A DNA stretch of 6,100 bases from an uncultured Pseudomonadota bacterium. Lineage in GTDB: Bacteria > SAR324 > NAC60-12. The DNA lies in contig CAJXNF010000186.1 of NCBI GenBank assembly GCA_913056375.1, positions 1 through 6,100 on the forward strand, written 5' to 3'. A model generated the notes under the pieces. It saw only the letters and a list, made by a program, of their open reading frames with translations. It was not told the origin of the DNA and did not search any database. This document shows positions 1-5,297 of this stretch, piece by piece (positions within the stretch are counted from its first letter, which is position 1; the number at the start of each line of letters is the position of its first letter). The translations under genes were made by a program, and so were the position numbers.

Positions 1-38
1 GGTGACAGTATACAAACTGAGTATAATACACGAATCTT

Positions 39-63
39 GAAACTTGAAAAACGAAACTTGAAA
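39..63. repeat. tandem 11-bp direct repeat GAAACTTGAAA
   Basis: GAAACTTGAAA occurs at 39-49 and again at 53-63, a 14-bp period. A partial extra copy, CTTGAAA, starts at 36. The unit is A-rich, so chance or slippage could explain it. No function is assigned. Confidence 0.5.
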
Positions 64-181
64 GGAAATAAACACGGTGGTTTTTTTTGCTTATACCTGC
101 ACATTGTTTCAGTTGTCTATATACTATGATCCATTGTCAAGGTGTCTTGTAATTATAATTATATGCTACTGTTATTATTTA

Positions 182-203
182 TAATAATTTTTAAAAATTA
201 TTA
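182..203. repeat. perfect 22-bp AT-only palindrome
   Basis: The half-site TAATAATTTTT (182-192) is followed directly by its exact reverse complement (193-203), with no spacer. The next flanking pair (181/204) does not match. It lies inside the most AT-rich part of the window, about 180 bp before the permease gene. It could be a protein-binding dyad, a flexible or cruciform-prone element, or a by-product of AT-rich composition. The arms are all A/T, so a stable terminator stem is unlikely. Confidence 0.6.
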
Positions 204-312
204 GTTTTTAATAAAAATATATCTTTTTAATAACTAAATAAGTTTCCGATTGATCTGAGATTTCTCTCCAAAGGCCATTTCTTCTCTTGCCGTACAACAA
301 GTCCAACCTTAG

Positions 313-330
313 GATTCTTGATCAAAAATC
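313..330. promoter_or_regulatory. imperfect 18-bp dyad, candidate operator before the permease gene
   Basis: The sequence reads GATT-C-TTGATCAA-A-AATC. Eight of nine symmetric pairs match (only 317/326 fails), around a perfect TTGATCAA core at 318-325. It ends 54 bp before the ATG at 385, a usual place for an operator. It is not an FNR box, because that needs TTGAT and ATCAA separated by four bases. No regulator gene is in the window, so the binding protein is unknown. Confidence 0.35.
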
Positions 331-384
331 AGAGTAAGTGATGCCCACGCTCTGAAGTGACGATTTACCTTCTCCGAGTACGGT

Positions 385-1185
385 ATGACCTCTATTGATG
401 GTTTTGAGATTTTAGTATCCTCACCGGTGTTCTTTTGGGTCATGGCTGGGCTAGCAGTGTTGGCGGTGACCATCTCCAAGTCTGGCTTTGGGGGAGCTTT
501 GGGATCCCTAAGTTTACCGCTACTCCTTTTTGTTTTACCTCCCAAGATCGCTCTGGGTGTTTTGCTACCTTTGTTTTTGATTACAGATGTATGGGTAGTG
601 TACATTTGGCGCCACATGTTGGATCGTCGAATTCTGATGATCATGTGTGGCTTTGGCCTTCTCGGACAGTTGCTTGGTTGGCTACTTTTTGATTACCTGA
701 GTGATCGCCTACTGACGTCGCTGATTGGACTGATTGCTATCATCACGGCGATGAACTATGGCTGGCGTCGTGTACGGCCGGGTAAGCGCACTTCGGCCGA
801 GATTGCTGCACTGGTAGCACAGAGAATCTGGCAAAGAGGGTTTGTTTGGTGTGGTCTGTCGGGGGTCTCTAGCTTTGTATCGCTTTCCGGTGGGATCCCT
901 GCCCAGATCTTTCTGCTACCTCATGGACTAGTTCGGCAAGCATTTGTTGGTACATTGAGCGTCTATTTTTTTGTAATCAATATCGCCAAGATCCCCTTTT
1001 ACATGGAAATTGGCATCTTCACAGGAGAGACGATTCAGATCTCTTTGTGGCTGGTGCTAGTGATTCCGGTGGGTGTGTTGATTGGCAGGTGGCTAAATCA
1101 GAACATGAGTGACCAGATCTTTTACGATATCAGTCATCTCGCCCTACTGGGGATGGGTGGAAGGTTGCTCTTCAGTGCATTGTGA
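385..1185 (+). CDS. TauE/SafE family (TSUP) membrane permease
   Basis: This 266-residue, highly hydrophobic protein fits the sulfite exporter TauE/SafE family, inner-membrane transporters linked to export or import of sulfite, sulfoacetate and other small anions. Both halves of the family's internal repeat are visible: SKSGFGGALG at residues 31-40 after the first membrane segment, and GLSGVSSFVSLSGGIPAQIFLLP at 157-179. The latter is followed by FVGT...FFVINIAKIPF (187-205) and a C-terminal VIPVGVLIGRWL stretch. About eight membrane segments can be seen, and the length is normal. The ATG at 385 places the first segment at residues 15-30 as expected, although the ribosome binding site is weak (GAG at 375-377). 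The gene faces a YitT-type gene across 13 bp. The family call is firm. The substrate cannot be read from the sequence, and no sulfur-pathway gene is adjacent. Confidence 0.9.
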   Translation: MTSIDGFEILVSSPVFFWVMAGLAVLAVTISKSGFGGALGSLSLPLLLFVLPPKIALGVLLPLFLITDVWVVYIWRHMLDRRILMIMCGFGLLGQLLGWLLFDYLSDRLLTSLIGLIAIITAMNYGWRRVRPGKRTSAEIAALVAQRIWQRGFVWCGLSGVSSFVSLSGGIPAQIFLLPHGLVRQAFVGTLSVYFFVINIAKIPFYMEIGIFTGETIQISLWLVLVIPVGVLIGRWLNQNMSDQIFYDISHLALLGMGGRLLFSAL

Positions 1186-1198
1186 TTGGTGGCATCCT

Positions 1199-2095
1199 TC
1201 AGGGACGACGTTTGAAACCTTCATCTTCCCAGGTCAGGAAGCGAGTCCCAATCACTTCCGCGGTATCATTCACGACAACGAAGGCATCGGGATCTGTTTC
1301 GAAGAGATGTTGCTTGAGACGCCCAAGTTCCAATAGATTGATTACAGTGTAAACAACTCGTTTTGAAGCGTGAGAATGCGATCCTTCAGCAAGGAAATAG
1401 GTGGCTCCTCGGTCAATCTTACGAATGGCTTGGTGCACAACCTCTTCAGGATGTTCTGTGATGATGAAGACCGACTTACGCTGTGAAAAGCCCGTCAGTA
1501 CACGCTGCATGACCCAGGAAAATACAAACATGTAGATTCCGGTGTAGAGCGCAATGTCCAAATTATAGAGTACTGCATTGGCGCTCAGAACGGTCAGGTT
1601 GATCACATTGAAGGTTGTACCAATTGGGATGGCGAAACGTTTTTTTAGAACTGTGCCGAGAATATCCATTCCTCCAATGGACCCACCGAGTCGCAAATAG
1701 ATTCCGGCTCCGACCCCACTGAGAACACCCGCCAAAATTGCGGCTGTCAAGGGATCCTTCGCCTCAATGGGTACATGAATCCACTCTAGTGCCAGAGAAT
1801 AGATCAGCATTCCGCAGAGACTTAGCACAATATAGCGCAGGGAAAACTCTCTAAAGCCAACAATGAAGATTGGAATGTTGATCAAGGCATATAGAATTCC
1901 CAAAGATATCTGGTCAGTGAGCGAATAAATCAACAGGGCCAGGCCAGTTGCACCTCCAGCGAAATAATTCTGGGGGACAAGAATTGCGTTCACCACAGCG
2001 CCGAAGATGGCACAGCCAATCACCATCATCAGCAAAGTGTACCAGAAGCGCCAGGAGCGCAGGTCGTTAAGCAACTCTTGAATCTGTTCCTTCAT
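1199..2095 (-). CDS. YitT family membrane protein with C-terminal DUF2179 domain
   Basis: The 298-residue protein has the two-part build of the YitT/DUF161 family: about five or six membrane segments in residues 15-200, then a soluble domain (about 205-287) of the DUF2179 type. Family signatures visible are VPQNYFAGGATGLALLIY (40-57), GVLSGVGAGIYLRLGGSIGG (123-142) continuing to MDILG, and in the tail RGATYFLAEGSHS (229-241) and DPDAFVVVND (268-277). Length is typical. Members are inner-membrane proteins of unknown biochemical role; a transporter-like fold with a cytoplasmic sensing domain is an inference. The ATG at 2093-2095 gives a charged N-terminus before the first segment, but no Shine-Dalgarno is seen, only an A-rich stretch (AAACAAAA). 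The gene converges with the permease gene and diverges from the pentapeptide gene, so it is probably its own transcription unit. Confidence 0.88.
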   Translation of the reverse strand: MKEQIQELLNDLRSWRFWYTLLMMVIGCAIFGAVVNAILVPQNYFAGGATGLALLIYSLTDQISLGILYALINIPIFIVGFREFSLRYIVLSLCGMLIYSLALEWIHVPIEAKDPLTAAILAGVLSGVGAGIYLRLGGSIGGMDILGTVLKKRFAIPIGTTFNVINLTVLSANAVLYNLDIALYTGIYMFVFSWVMQRVLTGFSQRKSVFIITEHPEEVVHQAIRKIDRGATYFLAEGSHSHASKRVVYTVINLLELGRLKQHLFETDPDAFVVVNDTAEVIGTRFLTWEDEGFKRRP

Positions 2096-2265
2096 TTTTG
2101 TTTATAGGCAAAGCTTCGTTGTACAGAGATAATGCTTCCCATTCTTAGCTCTATGAATCAGCATCATGAATGGGTCTGAGGCAAGGTAGGGACAATTGAA
2201 CTCAGTGGGCTAAATCTTTCATTTGTATAGCCAATGCAATTCTCTGAGCGCATCAAATTATTTTG

Positions 2266-2270
2266 TGGAG
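2266..2270 (+). promoter_or_regulatory. ribosome binding site fixing the pentapeptide gene start
   Basis: TGGAG lies 6 bases before the ATG at 2277. The same frame stays open upstream to a TTG at 2223, but that start has no ribosome binding site and would put 18 extra polar residues before a normal signal peptide. The ATG at 2277 is therefore preferred. Confidence 0.65.
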
Positions 2271-2276
2271 AAAACG

Positions 2277-2975
2277 ATGATAGCCAAAAGTTCATCTTAC
2301 CTGCTGGGTATACTGCTCTGTTTATTCTGTGGAGGATTTCTTCAATCAGCATGGGCCTATAACACTGAGGACCTGAGACGATTAAAAGTAACAGGTAGTT
2401 GCCCTCGGTGTGACCTCAGTGCAGCTTCTTTAGAGGAGTTGCAACTGTTTCGCTCAAACCTTTCTGGAGCCAATCTTTCTGGAGCGAACCTTTCCAGAAC
2501 CAATCTCATTGCGGCAGATCTGAGTCGAGCGGACTTGTCTGGGGCAATTTTATCTGGAGCGAACCTCTCTGGGGCAGATTTGTCTTCAGCAAATCTGAGT
2601 ACGGCTGAACTGCTGGCAACCGAACTGACACTTGTTGATTTCTCAGGAGCAAAGTTAGAACGTGCCAGCCTGGAGAACGCCAATCTACTCAAGGCGAAAC
2701 TTCCCAATGCCGATCTCAGTTGGGTTAGCTTCCGGGGAGCCAATCTGACGCTGGCGGATTTTTATAAGTCAGATCTTTGGGAAGCTGATCTGTGGGGTGC
2801 GACTCTATGGGGTGCCACGTTCTGGAATGCTGATCTGCGAACTGCCAAACTCCGTGGTTCTAACTTGGATGGGGCTAACTTTGAGGGTGCTAAGCTTAGT
2901 ATCGATCTGGCGGAAGGAACGATTCTCTGCGATACGATTCTACCAGACGGCCATATCATCCGGAGTGGATGCTAG
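2277..2975 (+). CDS. exported pentapeptide-repeat protein
   Basis: Starting at the ATG with a good ribosome binding site, this 232-residue protein begins with a Sec signal peptide (basic start, hydrophobic 8-22, likely cleavage after AWA at 25-27). It then carries 33 uninterrupted pentapeptides of the A(D/N)LSG type. The central Leu or Phe falls exactly every five residues from L47 to F202 and L207, with no break. The known fold is a right-handed four-sided beta helix, here about eight coils. The repeat block is bracketed by CPRC (42-45) and a C-terminal tail with C218 and C232 (ILCDTILPDGHIIRSGC). Similar CPxCDL starts and CNTTMPDGS-like tails occur in other secreted pentapeptide proteins as I remember them. 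Four tryptophans (168, 173, 178, 183) sit on one coil. Function is unknown; gyrase protection is unlikely for an exported protein. Confidence 0.9.
   Translation: MIAKSSSYLLGILLCLFCGGFLQSAWAYNTEDLRRLKVTGSCPRCDLSAASLEELQLFRSNLSGANLSGANLSRTNLIAADLSRADLSGAILSGANLSGADLSSANLSTAELLATELTLVDFSGAKLERASLENANLLKAKLPNADLSWVSFRGANLTLADFYKSDLWEADLWGATLWGATFWNADLRTAKLRGSNLDGANFEGAKLSIDLAEGTILCDTILPDGHIIRSGC
2409..2903 (+). repeat. 33 in-frame 15-bp pentapeptide-coding repeats
   Basis: The region codes residues 45-209 as 33 consecutive five-residue units. Most are diverged at the DNA level, but the N-terminal third keeps near-identical copies. For example, TCTGGAGCGAACCT at 2478-2491 recurs exactly at 2553-2566, 75 bp (five units) away, and a close variant starts at 2463. 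This suggests that growth by unit duplication is younger there than in the C-terminal half. Confidence 0.85.
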
Positions 2976-2985
2976 TTTGTTTTCT
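2957..2985 (+). terminator. possible intrinsic terminator overlapping the pentapeptide stop codon
   Basis: CATCC (2957-2961) and GGATG (2967-2971) form a 5-bp stem with a 5-base loop; a further 2 pairs follow after one mismatch. A T-rich tract (GTTTGTTTTCT) comes next. The stem is short, so this is tentative. It would sit in the narrow convergent gap before the cytochrome gene end at 2996. Confidence 0.3.
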
Positions 2986-2995
2986 GGATACTGAA

Positions 2996-3901
2996 TTACC
3001 AGTCGGAGTCATCGGTGCTTTTAGCTTTTTTCTCACGAACCTGATTGACGATTGGAGGTAATGAAAGGACGTATTCAGCGATTGCCTCCAGGTCTTCATC
3101 AGGTAGCTTTTGGTAGTGCTCAATTGCCATCCCCATCAAATCCCCCAGAAAATCTCCATTAGGTACCATCCCCGTCTGAAGGGCATATACTAGATCATCC
3201 TGGTTCCAACCTCCAATTCCAGTCTCTTTGTCAGGCGTGATGTTTGGGGTCAATTTCCCTTCAGGGCCCTCCTTGGCGCCGGCATAAGCCAGATCAGATC
3301 GAAGAACTCCCAATTGATTCCGAGGTGTGTGGCATTCTGCACAGTGGGCCACAGCTTCTGTCAGATAACGACCACGATTCCAGGATACAGAGCGGCTTGA
3401 ATCAGATGTGATAGGCTCTGGATCATGGAAGAGAACATTCCAAAACCAAGCATTCAGACGTAGATTGAAGGGAAATTGCAGTTCGTGGGGCTGATTGTTT
3501 TTCTGGATGGGAGGCAGGCTGAAGAGATAGTCTTTGAGATGCAATAGATCCTCTTCGCTCATCTTGGCGAATGCAGGATAAGGAAAGCTTGGGAAGTAAT
3601 GCTGCCCCTCTGGCCCTACCCCTTCCCGCATAGCACGAACGAAGTCTTCATCACTCCAAGAGCCAATTCCCGTGGTTGGATCTGGAGTGATGTTGTTGGC
3701 ATAGAAAACCCCAAATGGTGTGGGAAGTGGTCGTCCTCCAGCTAGAAGTGGACCTCCATTCTCCACATCAGTGTGGCAGCCACAACCACCAGCTGCATGA
3801 AAAATCTGCTCTCCAGCAATCGGGTTGGGAGTGCGAGCCTGGGCACTGACAGAAATTAGAATGCAAATCAGGAGGGAAAGGCCACACTGCCGATGTTTCA
3901 A
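2996..3901 (-). CDS. periplasmic diheme cytochrome c with atypical first heme motif
   Basis: The 301-residue protein starts with a signal peptide (KHRQ, then hydrophobic 8-19, cleavage near AQA at 21-23) and has two similar cytochrome c domains. Each contains an NITPDxxTGIGxW block (70-82 and 220-232) and ends in LFSLPP or VLSLPP. The second heme site is a standard CAECH (187-191). The first reads GGCGCH, so its cysteines (40 and 42) are one residue closer than CxxCH. Likely sixth ligands are M114 and M256. The family (mono/diheme cytochrome c, COG2010-like) carries electrons in the periplasm, often for dehydrogenases. No ATG is available. I chose the TTG at 3899-3901, which overlaps the upstream TGA as TTGA; a TTG at 3935-3937 gives 12 more residues and has GGAGG three bases before it. 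The gene follows that for cytochrome c' and is probably co-transcribed with it. Confidence 0.88.
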   Translation of the reverse strand: MKHRQCGLSLLICILISVSAQARTPNPIAGEQIFHAAGGCGCHTDVENGGPLLAGGRPLPTPFGVFYANNITPDPTTGIGSWSDEDFVRAMREGVGPEGQHYFPSFPYPAFAKMSEEDLLHLKDYLFSLPPIQKNNQPHELQFPFNLRLNAWFWNVLFHDPEPITSDSSRSVSWNRGRYLTEAVAHCAECHTPRNQLGVLRSDLAYAGAKEGPEGKLTPNITPDKETGIGGWNQDDLVYALQTGMVPNGDFLGDLMGMAIEHYQKLPDEDLEAIAEYVLSLPPIVNQVREKKAKSTDDSDW

Positions 3902-4353
3902 TTGGAGGCGCGGTAGTTGTCGTGGCAGTTCTTGCAAGCTCCTCCAACAGCTCCAACAGCTCTACCGATCGCTTTCATGTCTCCGGATTGGGAAATAGTC
4001 ACCAGTTCTCCACTGGCCTCTGCCAGTTGTTGGGCTGCTTTCTCAAAACCAGCTCGGTCTGTCCAAATGCTCTCCAGTGCATCAGTTTCCCCAAAATCAG
4101 ATCCTTCTGGAAACATTGACGGGATGATCCTCGCTGCGTTCTGAATAGCAACCGCATGATCGGTAACGTGTCCTTTATAATCCACCAAGCCAGCACGAAC
4201 AATTCTTGAGATTGCTCCAATGTGTCCCCGCATAGAGGTATAGACTGCCTTTCGATATTTGATGATATCATCCGTGTTATCTGCCCAGGAAACAGAGGGG
4301 ATGAAAAGCCCTCCAAGTATAATTGCAATCAATAGGTGCTTGGGTTGAAACAT
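3898..4353 (-). CDS. cytochrome c' (class II c-type cytochrome)
   Basis: The 151-residue precursor has a signal peptide (MFQPKH, hydrophobic 7-19, cleavage after SWA at 22-24) and a four-helix cytochrome c' body. The single heme site CKNCH is at 140-144, near the C-terminus as the family requires, followed by DNYR. By eye it aligns well with Alcaligenes (Achromobacter) xylosoxidans cytochrome c': KYR at 32-34, IWTD at 96-99 and R148, matching proximal Arg124. The residue at the distal heme position (Leu16 there) is Tyr38 here, not the Met expected of a low-spin c556. Known roles in the family are nitric oxide binding or protection in the periplasm and electron transfer. The ATG at 4351-4353 is chosen for its clean signal peptide; the frame also reaches a TTG at 4413, which would bury it. 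The ribosome binding site is weak. It is the first gene of a two-gene unit. Confidence 0.9.
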   Translation of the reverse strand: MFQPKHLLIAIILGGLFIPSVSWADNTDDIIKYRKAVYTSMRGHIGAISRIVRAGLVDYKGHVTDHAVAIQNAARIIPSMFPEGSDFGETDALESIWTDRAGFEKAAQQLAEASGELVTISQSGDMKAIGRAVGAVGGACKNCHDNYRASN

Positions 4354-4721
4354 GGAACTTAACTCAATTGGGGTTGGTTCAAAGTGGTGTGTGTCGACTT
4401 GCCGAAAAGCCAAGGCATAGAGTTCTGCAGAGGTTGCGACTCTAGTGTCTAAAGGCGTACCTCAGCATAGGTTGAAAGGGCATAACCTACCCAATCATGG
4501 TGCTGGTTACTGACAATAAATCAAGAATTCTCTGACTCAAGGATCAGAATCAGTGTGCTTCCACAGAAGCGGGAGTTGGAGAGAGAACAAACCGAAGCTT
4601 GTTCAGTAGGTCTGAAAAACTGCTCAGGGGGGCTGACTTGTGGTGAGTAAGTCCTGCTCGCAAGAGAATGTGGTTTCCCTAAGACGTGACAAGAATTGTT
4701 AAAAGGGAGTTCTACCTGAAG
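4354..4721. other. intergenic region upstream of the cytochrome unit
   Basis: No open reading frame above about 22 codons has a ribosome binding site here, and no tRNA, SRP, 6S or riboswitch pattern was recognised. It must hold the promoter of the minus-strand cytochrome pair and the 3' end of the arginine-rich gene's transcript. Visible structure: TAGAGT/ACTCTA arms (4418-4423 and 4439-4444) around a TCTGCAGA palindrome, and TAGGTT/AACCTA arms (4468-4473 and 4484-4489). A short CCTGA-AG-TCAGG hairpin (4715-4726) overlaps the stop of the gene to its right; on the minus strand it is followed at some distance by four T, which is too weak to call a terminator. No convincing -35/-10 pair was found. 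Confidence 0.5.
4418..4489. promoter_or_regulatory. two adjacent inverted repeats before cytochrome c'
   Basis: TAGAGT (4418-4423) pairs with ACTCTA (4439-4444) around a 15-base loop that contains the perfect palindrome TCTGCAGA (4424-4431). Next to it, TAGGTT (4468-4473) pairs with AACCTA (4484-4489) around a 10-base loop. They lie 65-136 bases before the cytochrome c' ATG, so they could be operator dyads or leader RNA structure. Six-base arms can also arise by chance. Confidence 0.25.
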
Positions 4722-5072
4722 TCAGGAAGCTTGAGTGACTTGCTTTTGATCTCCGGTAGGACTTTTTTGATCCTCGGCAATCTTCACAAGTAGTTCTTCC
4801 ATCCAAGGTGTTTTCGTCAGGAGTTCTTGTGCTTCTGGATTTAACAACAAATTGATCTTCCTACGATCATGTTCCCGCCGATCCTGACTACGCCGGTCTG
4901 TTAAGCGCCGGTCTGTCAACTCCACCAGTTCCTCTCTTTGACGGCGTTCTCGGGCTACCTCTCCTGAGCCAGATCTTCGGTCATGGTGTCTTCTTTCATC
5001 GGACCGACGTTCATTCGCCCTGCGATCACTCTGTCTGCGGTCCATAACCTTTGGGGGGAATAGCTGATTCAT
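4722..5072 (-). CDS. small arginine-rich protein with [DE]RRxx repeats
   Basis: I do not recognise this 116-residue protein as a named family. It is highly charged, with no signal peptide or membrane segment. [DE]RR triplets occur with an exact five-residue period at residues 11, 16, 21, 26 and 31 and again at 54, 59, 64 and 69, with one more at 42 between the blocks. A non-repeated tail follows (NLLLNPEAQELLTKTPWMEELL, about 74-95), probably a short amphipathic helix, then a polar end. Runs of DRRxxxDRR are familiar as linkers in PilZ, GGDEF and response-regulator proteins, but here they make up most of a stand-alone gene. The ATG at 5070-5072 has a good ribosome binding site (AAAAGG, 6-base spacer), which supports real translation. 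RNA, DNA or membrane-lipid binding through arginines is only an inference. Confidence 0.7.
   Translation of the reverse strand: MNQLFPPKVMDRRQSDRRANERRSDERRHHDRRSGSGEVARERRQREELVELTDRRLTDRRSQDRREHDRRKINLLLNPEAQELLTKTPWMEELLVKIAEDQKSPTGDQKQVTQAS
4860..5042 (-). repeat. [DE]RRxx five-residue repeat blocks
   Basis: This codes residues 11-71 of the arginine-rich protein. There are ten [DE]RR triplets: five at strict 15-bp spacing, one isolated, then four at strict 15-bp spacing. Arginine codons are mixed (CGC, CGG, CGA, CGT, AGA and AGG), so the DNA repeat is diverged while the amino-acid pattern is kept. That points to selection on the protein rather than recent slippage. Confidence 0.7.
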
Positions 5073-5130
5073 CGTCCACCTTTTCGGGATAAAGAGAGAT
5101 TCTTCTGCTTGAAGGCTCAGAGTTTTATTA

Positions 5131-5149
5131 ACTCACAAATGCAGTGAGT
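5131..5149. promoter_or_regulatory. 19-bp dyad in a divergent intergenic region
   Basis: ACTCAC (5131-5136) and GTGAGT (5144-5149) are perfect inverted arms around 7 bases. The dyad lies 58 bp before the arginine-rich gene (minus) and 154 bp before the secreted-protein gene (plus), where a shared regulator could act. No strong promoter hexamers frame it, and no T tract follows that would make it a terminator. Confidence 0.35.
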
Positions 5150-5290
5150 CGAATCTGTTGTGAAACAAGGCCCTTCAATGACGCAGTTTGAGAAAATTTA
5201 GTTGTAAAAATTAATGTGACAGATTTTCTACTAGTAACTGAAACAAGAATCCAGCCATCTCCCACTTTCGTGATGATATTGGTTCAATCA

Positions 5291-5297
5291 GAGAGGA
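5291..5297 (+). promoter_or_regulatory. ribosome binding site deciding the start of the last gene
   Basis: GAGAGGA lies 6 bases before the ATG at 5304 and is the strongest site in this part of the window. The alternative ATG at 5457, which would begin right at the hydrophobic segment, has no comparable site. This favours the longer protein. Confidence 0.6.

Larger units (their letters stand above)
1..384. other. gene-free, AT-rich upstream region
   Basis: No open reading frame with a credible start or ribosome binding site is visible on either strand. Roughly the first 240 bases are much richer in A and T than the coding part of the window, especially 145-240. They contain an 8-base T run (81-88), a pair of 11-bp direct repeats (39-63), a small AT palindrome (150-161) and a perfect 22-bp AT palindrome (182-203). 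TATAAT hexamers occur at 22-27, 154-159 and 180-185, but none has a -35 element at normal spacing; TTGTCA at 134-139 is only 14 bases from the second. From about 241 to 384 the composition returns to that of the genes, and this part probably holds the control region of the permease gene at 385. Confidence 0.6.

Noticed and set aside
81..88. Eight-T run as an intrinsic terminator of a gene to the left
   Set aside because: No stem can be drawn directly before it; CACGGTG leaves only a one-base loop.
2196..2231. TTGAAC ... TATAGC as a promoter for the pentapeptide gene
   Set aside because: The spacer is 24 bases, far from the usual 16-18, and the -10 match is only 4 of 6.
2305..2350. Lipoprotein signal in the pentapeptide protein (cysteines 15 and 18)
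   Set aside because: The residues before each Cys do not fit a lipobox (Phe or Leu at -1), and a signal peptidase I site (AWA) follows.
2357..2959. Two long open frames on the minus strand inside the pentapeptide gene (2357-2743 and 2762-2959)
   Set aside because: They are shadows of the 15-bp repeat; their repeated LAPERFAP-like peptides simply mirror the opposite-strand units, and the plus strand has a ribosome binding site, signal peptide and family match.
4354..4413. N-terminal extension of cytochrome c' from a TTG at 4413, and a separate 19-codon leader peptide in another frame
   Set aside because: The extension would place 20 polar residues before a standard signal peptide. The short leader (ATG at about 4418, ending near 4359) has no ribosome binding site.
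4505..4525. FNR-like half site TTGAT on the minus strand upstream of cytochrome c'
   Set aside because: The right half does not match ATCAA at 4-base spacing, and it lies about 150 bp from the start; the match is too poor to call.
5053..5058. Six-G run in codons 5-7 of the arginine-rich gene as a phase-variation tract
   Set aside because: Six bases is short for a slipping tract, and an in-frame ATG at residue 10 could bypass any shift.
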